Shown here: in pieces, positions 48,094 to 58,166 of the stretch
How positions within the stretch are numbered: the stretch's first letter is position 1
Layout of the letters: every line of letters begins with the position of its first letter
Assembly: GCF_034531395.1 (NCBI RefSeq)
Contig: NZ_JARVCO010000010.1
Coordinates: forward strand, 124,001-188,000
Length of the DNA: 64,000 nucleotides
Source of the DNA: Pontiella agarivorans
Lineage (GTDB): Bacteria; Verrucomicrobiota; Kiritimatiellia; Kiritimatiellales; Pontiellaceae
Direction: 5' to 3'
Notes under the pieces: generated by a model
The model's database searches: none
Told to the model about the DNA's origin: nothing
What the model saw: only the letters and a program-made list of their open reading frames with translations
Position numbers and translations under genes: made by a program

Positions 48094-50658
48094 ATGGACA
48101 ACATTCTTAACGAACGCATTGACCTGATTAATATTGAAGATGAGATGCAGCGTGCCTACATCGACTACTCGATGTCGGTGATTGTCGGACGCGCACTGCC
48201 GGATGCCCGCGACGGCCTCAAGCCGGGCAACCGCCGTATTCTCTACGCGATGAAAGAGCGCGGATGGACGCACAGTAAAGCATTTGTGAAATGCGCTAAA
48301 GTGGTCGGTGAAGTGATCGGTAACTATCATCCGCACGGCGATACCGCAGTGTATGACACGCTCGTCCGTATGGCTCAGGAGTGGGCGATGCGCGGCATGC
48401 TTATTGATGGCCAGGGTAACTTCGGTTCAATCGACGGCGACCGCGCGGCGGCCTATCGATATACCGAGTGCCGGTTGCGTCCGCTGGCGGAAGAGATGCT
48501 GGCTGATATCGACAAAAATACCGTCGATATGCGCCCGAACTTTGACGAATCGCTGATGGAACCGTCGGTACTGCCGGCGCGTGTTCCGAACCTGCTGGTG
48601 AACGGTTCGACCGGTATTGCGGTCGGTATGGCCACCAATATTCCGCCGCACAATCTCGGCGAAGTGATCGATGGCACCATCCTGCTGATCGACAATCCGG
48701 AAGCCACGATTGATGAACTGCACGAATTGATCAAAGGTCCGGACTTCCCGACCGGCGGTACCGTGTACGGTCTCAATGCTGTGCGTGATTTCTACACCAC
48801 CGGCCGCGGAAAAATCAAAGTCCGAGGTAAAGCCGAGATCGAAGAAGAAGATAACGGCAAGGCTCGGATCATCATTACGGAAATTCCGTATGCGTTGAAT
48901 AAAACGCTGCTGATTCAGAAAATGGTTCACCTGGTTCGCGACAAGAAACTGGAAGGTATTTCCGATATTCGCGATGAATCCGGTAAGGAAGGCATCCGTC
49001 TTGTCATTGAGCTGAAGCGCAATGCGGTGCCGAATGTGTTGCTCAACAACATTTTTAAACACACGCAGATGGAACAGACCTTCGGCGGCATTATGCTGGC
49101 GATCGATAAAGGTAAACCGCGTGTGATGAATCTGAAGGAAGCATTGCAATGCTTTATTGATCACCGTTTTGAAGTGATTACCCGCCGCACACAGTTCGAT
49201 CTTGAAAAAGCACAGGCCCGCGCTCATATCCTCGAAGGATATCTGCTCGCGATGGACAATATGGACGATGTGGTCCGCATTATCCGCGACTCCAAAAACC
49301 GCGAAGAAGCGCAGGAGCGTCTGATGTCTAAATTCGGATTCTCCGAAATTCAGGCCAAAGCGATTCTTGATATGCGGCTCTATCAGTTGACCGGTCTGGA
49401 ACGTGAAAAAGTTGAAGCGGAATATGCCGAGCTCAAAAAACTGATCGAATACCTCGAAGACCTGCTGGCGAACCCGGACAAAATTTACGGGGTGATCAAA
49501 GAAGATCTGGAGCAGATCCGCGCTAAATACGGTGAACACCGCAAAACCGATCTTTCGATTGATGAAGGCGAAATCGACATTGAGGATCTCATTGCTGATG
49601 AGCCGTGCGTGATTACCCTTTCCAACACCGGCTATATCAAGCGCGTTCCGAGCGATACCTATCGCCAGCAGCGGCGTGGCGGTAAAGGCGTGGTGGGTAT
49701 GAGCACGAAGGATGAGGATTTTGTGGAACACATTTTCTCGGCTTCGACGCACGACTATCTGCTCTGCTTCACCGAAGAAGGCCGCATGTACTGGTTGAAA
49801 GCCTACTATGTGCCGGAAGGCACCCGCCAGAGTCGCGGCCGTTCGCTGGCCAATGTGCTGCAGATGGGGCAGGACGAAAAACTCGCCGCCATTCTGTGCG
49901 TGCGCGAGCTCAATGACGATTCACATAACCTGATCATGGCCACTAAAAAGGGCACGGTGAAAAAGACCGTGCTCTCGGCCTATAAGAATGTCCGTGCCGC
50001 CGGCATCAACGCCATCAATATTGATGAAGGCGATGAACTGATCGGCGTCAAGCTCACCAGCGGCGATGACGAAATCATCCTGAGCATGCGCAACGGTAAA
50101 GCGATTCGCTTTAATGAAAAAGACGCCCGCCCGATGGGTCGCGTTGCCCGCGGGGTCCGCGGGGTTCGTCTGGAAGGCGATGACGAGGTTGTGACCGTTG
50201 AAATTGTGGATACGGAATCGACGATGATGGCGATCACCGAAAACGGCTACGGCAAACGGACCAGCTTCGATGAATACCGTACGCAGACGCGCGGCGGTAA
50301 AGGCATCATCAGCATTCAGACGACGGATCGTAACGGTAAAGTGGTTTCCGCTCATGCCGTGACCGATGAGCATAAACTGATGCTCATTTCCGAAGGAGGG
50401 CAGATGATCTGCATCGGTGCCAGCGATCTTCGTGTCATCGGCCGTAACACGCAGGGGGTTCGCCTCTTCAATTTGAAAGAGGGCGATAAACTGGTTTCTG
50501 CCGCGGTGCTCGAACCGGAAGATGAGAGTCCGGAAGAACCTGCAGCAGAAGAGGTGGAAAATGCGGAAGGCGAAGCTTCGGTAGAAAATGCGGACAATGC
50601 GGCTGCAGAACCGAATTCTGAAACTGACAAACCGACTGATGAGCAGGCCGGGGAATAA
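48094..50658 (+). CDS. gyrA: DNA gyrase subunit A
   Basis: An 854-residue breakage-reunion subunit. The catalytic Tyr is at about 123 in [11 protein letters not shown]. The GyrA box QQRRGGKG is present at about 526, supporting gyrase rather than topoisomerase IV. The quinolone region reads [12 protein letters not shown], with Thr at the place of E. coli Ser83. Six-blade C-terminal wrapping domain is complete and is followed by an acidic Glu/Ala/Asn-rich tail of about 45 residues. It forms an operon with gyrB. No exact palindrome copy occurs in gyrBA. Confidence 0.98.
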   Translation: MDNILNERIDLINIEDEMQRAYIDYSMSVIVGRALPDARDGLKPGNRRILYAMKERGWTHSKAFVKCAKVVGEVIGNYHPHGDTAVYDTLVRMAQEWAMRGMLIDGQGNFGSIDGDRAAAYRYTECRLRPLAEEMLADIDKNTVDMRPNFDESLMEPSVLPARVPNLLVNGSTGIAVGMATNIPPHNLGEVIDGTILLIDNPEATIDELHELIKGPDFPTGGTVYGLNAVRDFYTTGRGKIKVRGKAEIEEEDNGKARIIITEIPYALNKTLLIQKMVHLVRDKKLEGISDIRDESGKEGIRLVIELKRNAVPNVLLNNIFKHTQMEQTFGGIMLAIDKGKPRVMNLKEALQCFIDHRFEVITRRTQFDLEKAQARAHILEGYLLAMDNMDDVVRIIRDSKNREEAQERLMSKFGFSEIQAKAILDMRLYQLTGLEREKVEAEYAELKKLIEYLEDLLANPDKIYGVIKEDLEQIRAKYGEHRKTDLSIDEGEIDIEDLIADEPCVITLSNTGYIKRVPSDTYRQQRRGGKGVVGMSTKDEDFVEHIFSASTHDYLLCFTEEGRMYWLKAYYVPEGTRQSRGRSLANVLQMGQDEKLAAILCVRELNDDSHNLIMATKKGTVKKTVLSAYKNVRAAGINAINIDEGDELIGVKLTSGDDEIILSMRNGKAIRFNEKDARPMGRVARGVRGVRLEGDDEVVTVEIVDTESTMMAITENGYGKRTSFDEYRTQTRGGKGIISIQTTDRNGKVVSAHAVTDEHKLMLISEGGQMICIGASDLRVIGRNTQGVRLFNLKEGDKLVSAAVLEPEDESPEEPAAEEVENAEGEASVENADNAAAEPNSETDKPTDEQAGE

Positions 50659-50692
50659 GTAAAGGACTGCGCTGCGGCGTTCTGCCGGCATA

Positions 50693-51163
50693 ATGAAAAC
50701 CACGCTCAAACAGATTGCATTGATTCTGTTGGTGAGTGGTTTTCTTGCACTTACAGCGAACCTGATTCACCCGCGCCGCATTCCCTGGGTGCAGTCGTGG
50801 TCGGATCAGGTTGAAGCAAAGGCGAAGAACGCAGGTATTCGGGTCATTCCGTTTTCTGTGGCTTTGGAAAAGTTCCAATCCCCGGAAGTGCTCTTTATTG
50901 ACGCGCGACGGCTGGAGGCGTTTGAGGACGGTCATATTCCGGCCGCGGTTTCCCTTCCTTTCGAATCTCTGGAAGATCAGTTTCCAAGGATTGGAAATCT
51001 GCTGGATTCCGGGAACGAACTGATTGTCTACTGCGCCAACCGCGATTGCGACGATGCATTCCTGCTGGCTGCTGAACTGCAGGCGATGGGGGCAGAAAAT
51101 CTGCTTCTTTTTATTGATGGGTTCGAGGCGTGGGCAGCATACGGCGGGGCGGTGGAGCCATGA
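50693..51163 (+). CDS. Membrane-anchored or exported rhodanese-like protein
   Basis: A 156-residue protein with an N-terminal hydrophobic helix (about 5-24) and one rhodanese domain: LFIDARRLEAFEDGHIPAAVSLP, then the active loop LIVYCANRDCDDA with a catalytic Cys. Rhodaneses move sulfane sulfur. The next gene (MauE-like) overlaps by 4 bp. Palindrome copies lie in the gene at 50982-50996 (exact, Pro-Arg-Ile-Gly) and 50873-50887 (one mismatch). Confidence 0.88.
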   Translation: MKTTLKQIALILLVSGFLALTANLIHPRRIPWVQSWSDQVEAKAKNAGIRVIPFSVALEKFQSPEVLFIDARRLEAFEDGHIPAAVSLPFESLEDQFPRIGNLLDSGNELIVYCANRDCDDAFLLAAELQAMGAENLLLFIDGFEAWAAYGGAVEP

Positions 51164-51597
51164 CACAGGAGCGGAAAATCTACCATCTGGCTTATTGGTG
51201 TTGTTGCGCTGTGCTGGCGGTTACGTTTTTATCCGGCTATCACAAAATTCTTTATCCGGAGCATTTTGCGCTTTCTGTCTACCGGTTTCATCTGCTTCCG
51301 GATGTGCTGGTGAATATCATTTCACTCTATTTCCAATGGCTGGAAATGGTGTGCGCAGTCTGCCTGCTTGCTGTGCCGCGGTTCCGTGTGGCGGCGCTTT
51401 GGGTCACGTTGTTCCTGCTGGCCGTCTTCACGACGGCCATCGGAATCAACGTGATGCAGGGAACGGCATTCAGTTGCGGCTGCTTCAGTAATGCGCCGGA
51501 TGCCGAACCGATGAACGGAATGAGTGTGGTTCGCAACCTCATCCTGATGGCACTGGTCGGCATGGCGTTTTACGGAAGAAAAAAAGCGGCGGTTTAG
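51160..51597 (+). CDS. MauE/DoxX-like membrane protein
   Basis: About 145 residues and four helices, in the MauE/DoxX family. FLSGYHKILYPEHFALSVYRF in the first loop is typical, and SCGCFSN near the end is a Cys pair found in MauE-like proteins that support disulfide or thiol chemistry. An upstream frame opens at 51130, but the ATG at 51160 overlaps the rhodanese stop (ATGA) and fits the family. Together with the rhodanese it suggests a sulfur or thiol redox pair at the membrane. The 3' end overlaps the convergent ppa gene by 4 bp. A palindrome copy is at 51331-51345. Confidence 0.85.
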   Translation: MTQERKIYHLAYWCCCAVLAVTFLSGYHKILYPEHFALSVYRFHLLPDVLVNIISLYFQWLEMVCAVCLLAVPRFRVAALWVTLFLLAVFTTAIGINVMQGTAFSCGCFSNAPDAEPMNGMSVVRNLILMALVGMAFYGRKKAAV

Positions 51598-52202
51598 CCG
51601 TATTCCTCGATGTAGTCTTCCATGGAGGCCGCGATGACTTTGAGGGCATGTTCGCGTCCGTAGATTTCCGGAATGTTGACATCGGACGGCTGGCCCGGAA
51701 CCAGTTTATAGGTTTCAAAATAGTGGCGCAGGCGTTCCAGCAGGGCATGGGAAACATCGTTTATATCCTTCGCATCTTCCCAGAACTGGTCGTTATCGAG
51801 CACGGCGATGATTTTGTCGTCGGCTTCGCCGCTGTCAACCATCTGCATGCCGCCGATGACCCGTGCGCGGAGAATTACTTCGCCGCGATTAATGGGACGT
51901 TCGGTGATGACGCAGATGTCGAGCGGATCGCCGTCGCCTTTAACCGATGTAGGGGAGAGGTCCTGCACCCGGGAAGCACAATAGGTCTGAGGAATAAATC
52001 CATAGAGGGTGGGGGTCATGGAAGAGGTGAGCTGCGGTCGGTCCACCCGGAGATATCCGGTGGTTTTATCCACTTCATATTTCACCGCATCAAATTCGGT
52101 CATTTCAATGTAGGCATTAACCACACCTTCAATACCTTCATGGGCTTCAAGACCATGCCAGGGGTGCGGCCGCCAGCGGTAGAATGTTTTCGGGAATGCC
52201 AT
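51594..52202 (-). CDS. ppa: Soluble inorganic pyrophosphatase, family I
   Basis: A 202-residue cytoplasmic enzyme that splits pyrophosphate. Family I signature KGDGDPLDICVITE with the metal-binding aspartates is present, along with YGFIPQTYCAS and VIGGMQMVDSGEADDKIIAVLDND. GAAGAGAGA precedes the start. It is separated from murA by 19 bp on the same strand, so the two could be co-transcribed. It duplicates the hydrolytic role of the membrane pyrophosphatase at 1.9-4.2 kb. Confidence 0.93.
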   Translation of the reverse strand: MAFPKTFYRWRPHPWHGLEAHEGIEGVVNAYIEMTEFDAVKYEVDKTTGYLRVDRPQLTSSMTPTLYGFIPQTYCASRVQDLSPTSVKGDGDPLDICVITERPINRGEVILRARVIGGMQMVDSGEADDKIIAVLDNDQFWEDAKDINDVSHALLERLRHYFETYKLVPGQPSDVNIPEIYGREHALKVIAASMEDYIEEYG

Positions 52203-52221
52203 ATTTCTCTCTTCTTTCTTG

Positions 52222-53499
52222 TTAGTCTGTTCGGATGATATCTGCGCCGAGCGCGGTTAGTCGATCTTCAATTGTTTCATATCCGCGGTCAATGACCTGT
52301 GCATTGTGAATAATACTTTCACCTTCGGCGCAGCAGGCTGCAATGAGCATGGCCATTCCGGCGCGGATGTCGGGACTGGTGAGGTTGCCGCCGCGCAGTT
52401 TTGTGGGGCCGATGACGACGACGCGGTGGGGATCGCATTGGATGATGTTGGCGCCCATACCCATGAGGTGATCGACAAAATACATGCGGCTTTCGAACAT
52501 TTTTTCAAAGAAAAGGGCCGTTCCCGCGGTCTGTGTGGCGAGTACAATGCAGACGGACATCAGATCGGACGGGAAGGCGGGCCAGATGCCGTCTTCGATT
52601 TTCGGGGTGGCATGGCCTTCGTCGGGGAGAATGGTTCGGCTCGGCTGGGCTGGAACGATGAGGTCCCGGCCGTCGCGCGTCCATTCGACGCCGAGCTTGG
52701 AGAATGCACGCTGCATGACCTGCAGAGTCCGGGGTTCGCCGGCATTGGGAATGGTGAGCGAGCCGCCGGTGACGACGGAGGCGGCGATGTAGCTGCCGAC
52801 TTCAATATAATCGGGCTGTACGGTGTATTCCGCGCCGTGCAGTTTTTCCACGCCGTTGATGATGATGTTATTGGTGCCTATGCCTGAAATTTTTGCACCC
52901 ATGGCATTGAGCAGATGGGCGAGGTCCTGCACGTGCGGTTCGCAGGCGGCGTTGTAGATGGCGGACTCGCCGGCGGCGAGCGTTGCGGCCATCATGACAT
53001 TTTCCGTGGCGGTTACGCTGGCTTCATCAAAAACCATGGGCCAGGCGGTCAGCGGACCGGCTTTAAAGCGGTAGGCGGAATCGGTGGTGATTTCCGCGCC
53101 CAGTGAACGGAGGCCGTAAAAATGAGTGTCGAGTCGCCGCCGGCCGATGACATCGCCGCCCGGCGGATGAATGACGGCACTGCCATGTCGGGCGACCAGG
53201 GGGCCGGCGAGCAGAATAGAGGTGCGGACTTTGGAGCAGAGTTCTTGGCTTAAATCGGTGGTTTTCAGGCTCTTTGCACAGAGGGTTACGGTGTGGTTAT
53301 CGAGCGAAACCGAAACGCCGATGCTGTCGAGCAGCTGGAGCATGACGTTAACGTCGTTGATGCGCGGGACGTTATGAAGAATCAGGGGTTCATCGGTCAA
53401 CAGGCAACTGGCCAACATGGGCAGGACTGCATTTTTGTTGCCGCGTGGATGGAAGGTTCCACCGATTGAGTTTCCGCCCTGAATGATGAATTTCGACAC
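52222..53499 (-). CDS. murA: UDP-N-acetylglucosamine 1-carboxyvinyltransferase
   Basis: A 425-residue enzyme of the first committed step of peptidoglycan synthesis, transferring enolpyruvate from PEP to UDP-GlcNAc. The EPSP-synthase-like double fold is evident: IIQGGNSIGGTFHPRGNKNAVLPMLASCLLTDEP at the start, RPxGxD-type loop seen as HPPGGDVIGRRRLDTHFYGLRSLG, and DLMSVCIVLATQTAGTALFFE later. At the position of the catalytic Cys (the fosfomycin target, normally in a G-C-A-I loop) I do not see a matching Cys by eye; it may be Asp-type. The start codon is GTG (53499), with AGGGGA 8 bp upstream. Confidence 0.92.
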   Translation of the reverse strand: MSKFIIQGGNSIGGTFHPRGNKNAVLPMLASCLLTDEPLILHNVPRINDVNVMLQLLDSIGVSVSLDNHTVTLCAKSLKTTDLSQELCSKVRTSILLAGPLVARHGSAVIHPPGGDVIGRRRLDTHFYGLRSLGAEITTDSAYRFKAGPLTAWPMVFDEASVTATENVMMAATLAAGESAIYNAACEPHVQDLAHLLNAMGAKISGIGTNNIIINGVEKLHGAEYTVQPDYIEVGSYIAASVVTGGSLTIPNAGEPRTLQVMQRAFSKLGVEWTRDGRDLIVPAQPSRTILPDEGHATPKIEDGIWPAFPSDLMSVCIVLATQTAGTALFFEKMFESRMYFVDHLMGMGANIIQCDPHRVVVIGPTKLRGGNLTSPDIRAGMAMLIAACCAEGESIIHNAQVIDRGYETIEDRLTALGADIIRTD

Positions 53500-53532
53500 T
53501 GCTGTTTTCCCCTGTACGTAAAATCACGAATG

Positions 53533-53577
53533 TTCCAGACCTTGGAAGGAATAGAAAGCATTTTCCAATGGTTGGAA
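53533..53577. repeat. Pair of exact TTCCARNNNYTGGAA palindromes between murA and atpZ
   Basis: Copies at 53533-53547 and 53563-53577, start to start exactly 30 bp apart, in the 176-bp divergent region between murA and the ATP synthase operon. The second copy is extended to TTTTCCA...TGGAAAA. The placement would suit an operator. Confidence 0.85.
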
Positions 53578-53675
53578 AACAGGAGTGCTGAATAGGTGTT
53601 CGAATATAGTGGTATTTTGGTTCCATTTAATTATGGTCTGCGCATAGGCGAAAATAACCTGTTGATGAAATGTGA

Positions 53676-53960
53676 ATGATTAAATCGTTTAAAGAGGATG
53701 GAACGACGTTTGAGGAACGCAGGCGGACCGGTGCGGCCGTCGGCTTCGGGACCTCGTTTGCTGCCGGGATGGTGATTTTCGGGCTTGGCGGTCATTGGCT
53801 GGATACCCGGTACAACAAAGAACCGCTTTTTACCCTGATTGGGATCGCGTTGGGCCTTTTTTATGGCGCCTATGAAATCTGGAAACTGATTTTAATGATG
53901 AATCGGCAGAACGCTGAGATGGAAATGAGTGCAAATGATGAGAAGGAATGCCGTAAATGA
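53676..53960 (+). CDS. atpZ: AtpZ/AtpI-family protein
   Basis: A 94-residue membrane protein with two helices (about 22-40 and 50-72): GFGTSFAAGMVIFGLGGHWLD and FTLIGIALGLFYGAYEIWKL. The WLDTRYN turn is typical of AtpZ. It precedes AtpI with a 4-bp overlap at the head of the atp operon; such pairs help assemble Fo or supply divalent cations. No clear ribosome-binding site. Confidence 0.85.
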   Translation: MIKSFKEDGTTFEERRRTGAAVGFGTSFAAGMVIFGLGGHWLDTRYNKEPLFTLIGIALGLFYGAYEIWKLILMMNRQNAEMEMSANDEKECRK

Positions 53961-54373
53961 TTCATCCGATTGATCCCATGACGCTGGTCTGGACGCGCGC
54001 CTTTGCTGTTTCCATGGGGCTCTTTTTAGGGGTTACGGCGCTAATTACTGGAATAGATGATCAGAATACCCATAGAAAAGAATTATTTTATAGTTGGCTA
54101 CTCGTTTTGGTTAATGCATATATCGGTATCTTTATAGCGAATAAGGCCATAAAGCAGCAATTCGGCGGTTTTTTTGTGTGGGGCTTCCTGCTCAACGGCA
54201 TCCGGGCGGCTGTTTTTCTTTTCGTATTGCTGGCCATTGTGGAATGGCAGTGTGTGGAAGTGACGCGTTTTGTCCTGATGTCAAAATTCGGATATATGGC
54301 CTTTATTGCAGCGGAAATTTACGGTGTGCATGTTTTCACCTTGAGAAGTGCACAGCTTGAAGCCGGTGAATGA
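53957..54373 (+). CDS. atpI: ATP synthase protein I-like membrane protein
   Basis: A 138-residue, four-helix membrane protein. Its sequence is poorly conserved, as is usual for AtpI (helices near 12-32, 45-65, 75-95, 100-120), with FGGFFVWGFLLNGIRAAVF near the third. The assignment rests on topology and the position between atpZ and atpB. The first part is more AT-rich than its neighbours. Confidence 0.7.
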   Translation: MIHPIDPMTLVWTRAFAVSMGLFLGVTALITGIDDQNTHRKELFYSWLLVLVNAYIGIFIANKAIKQQFGGFFVWGFLLNGIRAAVFLFVLLAIVEWQCVEVTRFVLMSKFGYMAFIAAEIYGVHVFTLRSAQLEAGE

Positions 54374-54376
54374 TCG

Positions 54377-55195
54377 ATGACAAATGATATACACCTAGTT
54401 GAAGACCTGCAGCACGCGGCGCACGAAACCGCGGACCGGGCGCATTATGTGAACCAGTGGGTGATGCATCATGTGACCGATTCCGGGGAATGGCATACGC
54501 CGCTGTGGAGTCTGCATCTGCCGCCGTGGATGAGTAATAACGCGGTTATGCTGATTGTGGCCAGCCTGCTGCTGATTATCAGCTTCGGTGCTTTTTACCG
54601 TTATCAGGACCGAAAAGCCCCGCGTGGCTGGACCAATGCACTCGAAGCACTGGTTCTTTTTGTGCGTAACGAAATCAGCATTGCCTATCTCGGGCCGAAA
54701 GACGGGCGTAAAATGGCCCCGCTCTTTCTTACTTTTTTCTTCTTTATTCTTACGTGTAATCTGATGGGGCTGTGTCCGTTGTTTTCCACAGCGACGGGGA
54801 ATATCAATGTCACGTTCGGGCTGGCCTCGGTGACCTTCTTTTTCATGGTATTCGGGGCCATGTATGTGAACGGGCCGATCCGGTTTTTTAAAGCATTTGC
54901 TCCGGAGGGTGTGCCGTGGCCGATTCTGATTATTCTGATGCCGATCGAAATGATCGGACTGGTGATCAAGTGCGTGGCGTTGACCATCCGGCTTTTTGCC
55001 AACATGCTGGCGGGACATATTGTGGTTTTTTCGCTGGTGGGCCTGCTGGTGACCTTCGGTTACTGGGCACTGCCGGCGCTGGGAATGGCGCTGGCGATTA
55101 ATCTGCTGGAAGTCTTTATTGCTTTTCTGCAGGCCTATGTTTTCACGGTGCTGTCGGCCATGTTTATCGGCGAGATGTACCATCCGGCGCATTGA
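54377..55195 (+). CDS. atpB: ATP synthase Fo subunit a
   Basis: A 272-residue membrane subunit that forms the ion half-channels. The essential Arg is in ALTIRLFANMLAGHIV. LNLLEVFIAFLQAYVFTVLSAMFIGE ends the protein, as usual. N-terminal 50 residues are polar and His-rich, longer than in E. coli. It lies 3 bp after atpI. Confidence 0.95.
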   Translation: MTNDIHLVEDLQHAAHETADRAHYVNQWVMHHVTDSGEWHTPLWSLHLPPWMSNNAVMLIVASLLLIISFGAFYRYQDRKAPRGWTNALEALVLFVRNEISIAYLGPKDGRKMAPLFLTFFFFILTCNLMGLCPLFSTATGNINVTFGLASVTFFFMVFGAMYVNGPIRFFKAFAPEGVPWPILIILMPIEMIGLVIKCVALTIRLFANMLAGHIVVFSLVGLLVTFGYWALPALGMALAINLLEVFIAFLQAYVFTVLSAMFIGEMYHPAH

Positions 55196-55248
55196 TAAAT
55201 TGATTTTGAATAAAGTAACGTAAACAAAAACAGACTCAGGAGATAATT

Positions 55249-55449
55249 ATGAACACAGCAGTACTCGGTGCAGGACTCGTTGTTTTTGCCGCGGCCTTCG
55301 GTATCGGCTGGATTGGATCGGCGGCGATGAAGGCCATGGCCCGTCAGCCGGAAGCGGCTCCGAAAATCCAGACGGCCATGCTGATTGCCTGCGCCTTGAT
55401 TGAAGGTGTTGCCCTGTTCGGCGCGGTGATTTGCTTCCTGGCGAATTAA
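55249..55449 (+). CDS. atpE: ATP synthase Fo subunit c
   Basis: A 66-residue, two-helix proteolipid. The polar loop ARQPEA is standard and the ion-carrying Glu is in ALIEGVALF. The residues matching the Na+-ligands of Ilyobacter c (Gln in helix 1, Ser after the Glu) are Ile and Gly here, which points to protons. It is short for a c subunit (usually 70-85). AGGAGA lies 8 bp upstream, as expected for a highly translated subunit. Confidence 0.95.
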   Translation: MNTAVLGAGLVVFAAAFGIGWIGSAAMKAMARQPEAAPKIQTAMLIACALIEGVALFGAVICFLAN

Positions 55450-55481
55450 TAACGTAAAAGCGGCATTACCAAGGAGTTCGT

Positions 55482-56057
55482 ATGGCCGATTCGGCACAAA
55501 ATACCGAACAACCTCAGGGGTTGGCAGGGATCATTGAAGCTCATGCCGTGCATGAGGGAGATCACCACGAGGGCGTAAACCCGATGGAAATCTCCGGCGG
55601 GATGGTCATCTGGACCTGGGTCCTGTTCGCGATCACACTGCTGGCGCTGTATAAGATCGCCTGGAAACCGATTCTCGGTGCGCTGGATAAGCGTGAAGAG
55701 GAAATCCAGGAATCGATCGATAATGCCGAAAAGCTGCGCGAGGAAATCGATGGGCTTGAGGCGTTCAAAGCGGAACAGATCGGGCTGGCGGAGAGCGAAG
55801 CCAAAGTGATCGTCGAATCCGGACGGAAAGCGGCGCATGAGCAGGCCCGGGTCATTGAGGAGAAGGCGCATGATGCCGCACAGATCCTGACCGAAAATGC
55901 GACTCGCGATATTGAATCTTCCCGTGCAACCGCAGAAGAGGCGCTTCGTATTGAAAGTGCCAAATGGGCACGTGAACTGGCCGGTAAACTGATTGATGCC
56001 AATCTGGATGATGAGAAAAACCGGGCGTTGACCGATAAACTGATACAGGAGCTTTAA
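55482..56057 (+). CDS. atpF: ATP synthase Fo subunit b
   Basis: A 191-residue stalk subunit with an unusual polar N-terminal extension of about 45 residues, one membrane helix (about 46-66, MVIWTWVLFAITLLALYKIAW) and a long charged coiled coil. AtpF of E. coli has 156 residues without such an extension. AAGGAG precedes the start. Confidence 0.93.
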   Translation: MADSAQNTEQPQGLAGIIEAHAVHEGDHHEGVNPMEISGGMVIWTWVLFAITLLALYKIAWKPILGALDKREEEIQESIDNAEKLREEIDGLEAFKAEQIGLAESEAKVIVESGRKAAHEQARVIEEKAHDAAQILTENATRDIESSRATAEEALRIESAKWARELAGKLIDANLDDEKNRALTDKLIQEL

Positions 56058-56062
56058 ACGCG

Positions 56063-56602
56063 ATGCAGGTCACGTCCGTTTCCAGGCGATATGCAAGTGC
56101 TCTTTTCGATTTTGCAGAAGAGCAGCATGCAAAAAGTGAAGTCCGTGCTGACTGTGCGGCCATGGCCGCACTGTTTGATGAATCGCCGGATTTTTCAGAC
56201 TTTGTGTTGAATCCAACGATTCCTCCGGCCGACGCGGAACAGATGCTCGTGAACCTGTTCGACGCGAAGGCGCATCCGGTTACACTGCAGTTTCTGCGGT
56301 TTCTGGTTTCGCGTAACCGGCTGGCTGAATTACGGGCGGTCTGCGAGATTTTTGAAGAGATGACCTGTGACGAGCAGGAGATCATCAAAGTGAATATTAC
56401 AGCTGCTCATGAACTGACCGAACAGCAGCTTAATGCACTGCTGGTGAAGCTGCGCGAACAGTATCAAAAAGAAATCGAAGCCGAAGTGGACGTCGACCGG
56501 TCACTCATCGGCGGTTTTAAAATCAAGGTTGGGGATCATATCCGGGACTTCAGCCTGTTGAGTAAACTGGATCAATTTGAACAATCTGTGATCCGCGCCT
56601 AG
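56063..56602 (+). CDS. atpH: ATP synthase F1 subunit delta
   Basis: A 179-residue stator subunit: SVSRRYASALFDFAEEQ at the N-terminus, FLRFLVSRNRLAELRAVCEIFEE in the middle, and VDRSLIGGFKIKVGDHIRDFSLLSKLDQF at the end all match the OSCP/delta family. Confidence 0.93.
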   Translation: MQVTSVSRRYASALFDFAEEQHAKSEVRADCAAMAALFDESPDFSDFVLNPTIPPADAEQMLVNLFDAKAHPVTLQFLRFLVSRNRLAELRAVCEIFEEMTCDEQEIIKVNITAAHELTEQQLNALLVKLREQYQKEIEAEVDVDRSLIGGFKIKVGDHIRDFSLLSKLDQFEQSVIRA

Positions 56603-56632
56603 TGCGATGAGTCATAAGTAGAGGGTAAAACC

Positions 56633-58147
56633 ATGGCGATAGATATCAAGCCAGACGAAGTGTCAGCGATTCTGAAGCAGCAGCTTCGGGACTTCAGTGG
56701 ACAGGCTATTGATTATGAAGTGGGCACAGTGCTCAGCGTGGGGGACGGAATTGCCCGCGTGCACGGTCTTTCCAGTGTGATGTCCGGCGAGCTGGTTGAA
56801 TTTTCCAACGGCATGAAAGGTATGGCACTCAACCTCGAAGAGGATAACGTTGGGGTGGCCATTTTCGGGAGTGATTCCGGAATTAAAGAAGGCGACCACG
56901 TGAAACGTACCGAACAGATTGCTTCGGTTCCGGCGGGCGATGCTCTGACCGGCCGCGTGGTGGATGCGCTGGGGGTTCCGATCGACGGCGGCCCTGCGCT
57001 GCATGACATTGAATACCGCCAGATTGAGGTGAAAGCTCCGGGCATTATCGATCGTCAGGATGTGAATGAACCGATGCAGACCGGGATCAAAGTCATTGAT
57101 GCATTGACGCCCGTCGGACGTGGTCAGCGTGAGTTGATTATCGGTGACCGGAAAACCGGTAAAACGGCTTTGGCGATCGATACGATAATCAATCAGCGCG
57201 GCGAAGATGTGCACTGTTTCTATGTTGCCATCGGCCAGAAGCGTTCCACCGTCGTTCAAGTGGCGGAAACATTGCGCAGCCACGGGGCGATGGAATACAC
57301 GACCATTATTTCCGCCACGGCTTCTGATCCGGCGCCGATGCAGTTCCTGGCCCCGTTTTCCGGCACGGCGATGGCCGAGGTTTATCGCGACAGTGGCAAA
57401 CACGCTCTGATTATTTATGACGACCTCACAAAACAGGCGCAGGCCTATCGTCAGCTTTCATTGCTGCTTCGCCGCCCGCCGGGACGTGAGGCCTATCCGG
57501 GCGATGTCTTTTATTTACATTCCCGTCTGCTGGAACGCTCCGCGAAAATGAGCGCGGAAAAGGGCGGCGGAAGTCTGACTTCGCTGCCGATCATTGAAAC
57601 GCAGGACGGCGACGTTTCGGCGTATATTCCGACCAATGTGATTTCGATTACAGACGGGCAGATTTTCCTGGAGTCGGATCTGTTTAATTCCGGTCAGCGT
57701 CCGGCCATTAACCCGGGGCTGTCGGTTTCCCGCGTCGGCGGCGATGCGCAGATCAAGGCCATGAAACAGACGGCCGGCACGTTGCGCTTGGACCTGGCCC
57801 AGTATCGCGAGCTGGCGGCCTTTTCCCAGTTTGCTTCGGACCTCGATGAATCAACCCGCAAACTGCTGGAACGGGGGGAGCGCCTGATGGAAATCATTAA
57901 GCAGGGCGTACATGTCCCGCTTGAAGTGGCGAAACAGATTGTGATTATTTATGCCGGAACGAACGGATTCCTGGATGATATTCCGGTGGCCGAAGTGGGG
58001 GCGTTTGAGGCCGCATTGTATGAAGCGATGGATTCAAATTATGCCGATGTCCTGCGCCGGATCCGGGAAGAAAAGGCTATGAATGATGATTTGAAAGAAG
58101 ATCTTCGGGCCGCGCTGGAAGCATTTAAAAAAACCTACACCGCATAG
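56633..58147 (+). CDS. atpA: ATP synthase F1 subunit alpha
   Basis: A 504-residue regulatory, nucleotide-binding subunit. P-loop [26 protein letters not shown], the Arg finger in [16 protein letters not shown], and [29 protein letters not shown] are all in place. Normal length. Confidence 0.97.
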   Translation: MAIDIKPDEVSAILKQQLRDFSGQAIDYEVGTVLSVGDGIARVHGLSSVMSGELVEFSNGMKGMALNLEEDNVGVAIFGSDSGIKEGDHVKRTEQIASVPAGDALTGRVVDALGVPIDGGPALHDIEYRQIEVKAPGIIDRQDVNEPMQTGIKVIDALTPVGRGQRELIIGDRKTGKTALAIDTIINQRGEDVHCFYVAIGQKRSTVVQVAETLRSHGAMEYTTIISATASDPAPMQFLAPFSGTAMAEVYRDSGKHALIIYDDLTKQAQAYRQLSLLLRRPPGREAYPGDVFYLHSRLLERSAKMSAEKGGGSLTSLPIIETQDGDVSAYIPTNVISITDGQIFLESDLFNSGQRPAINPGLSVSRVGGDAQIKAMKQTAGTLRLDLAQYRELAAFSQFASDLDESTRKLLERGERLMEIIKQGVHVPLEVAKQIVIIYAGTNGFLDDIPVAEVGAFEAALYEAMDSNYADVLRRIREEKAMNDDLKEDLRAALEAFKKTYTA

Positions 58148-58166
58148 AAAGAGCCGGTAAAGACGC

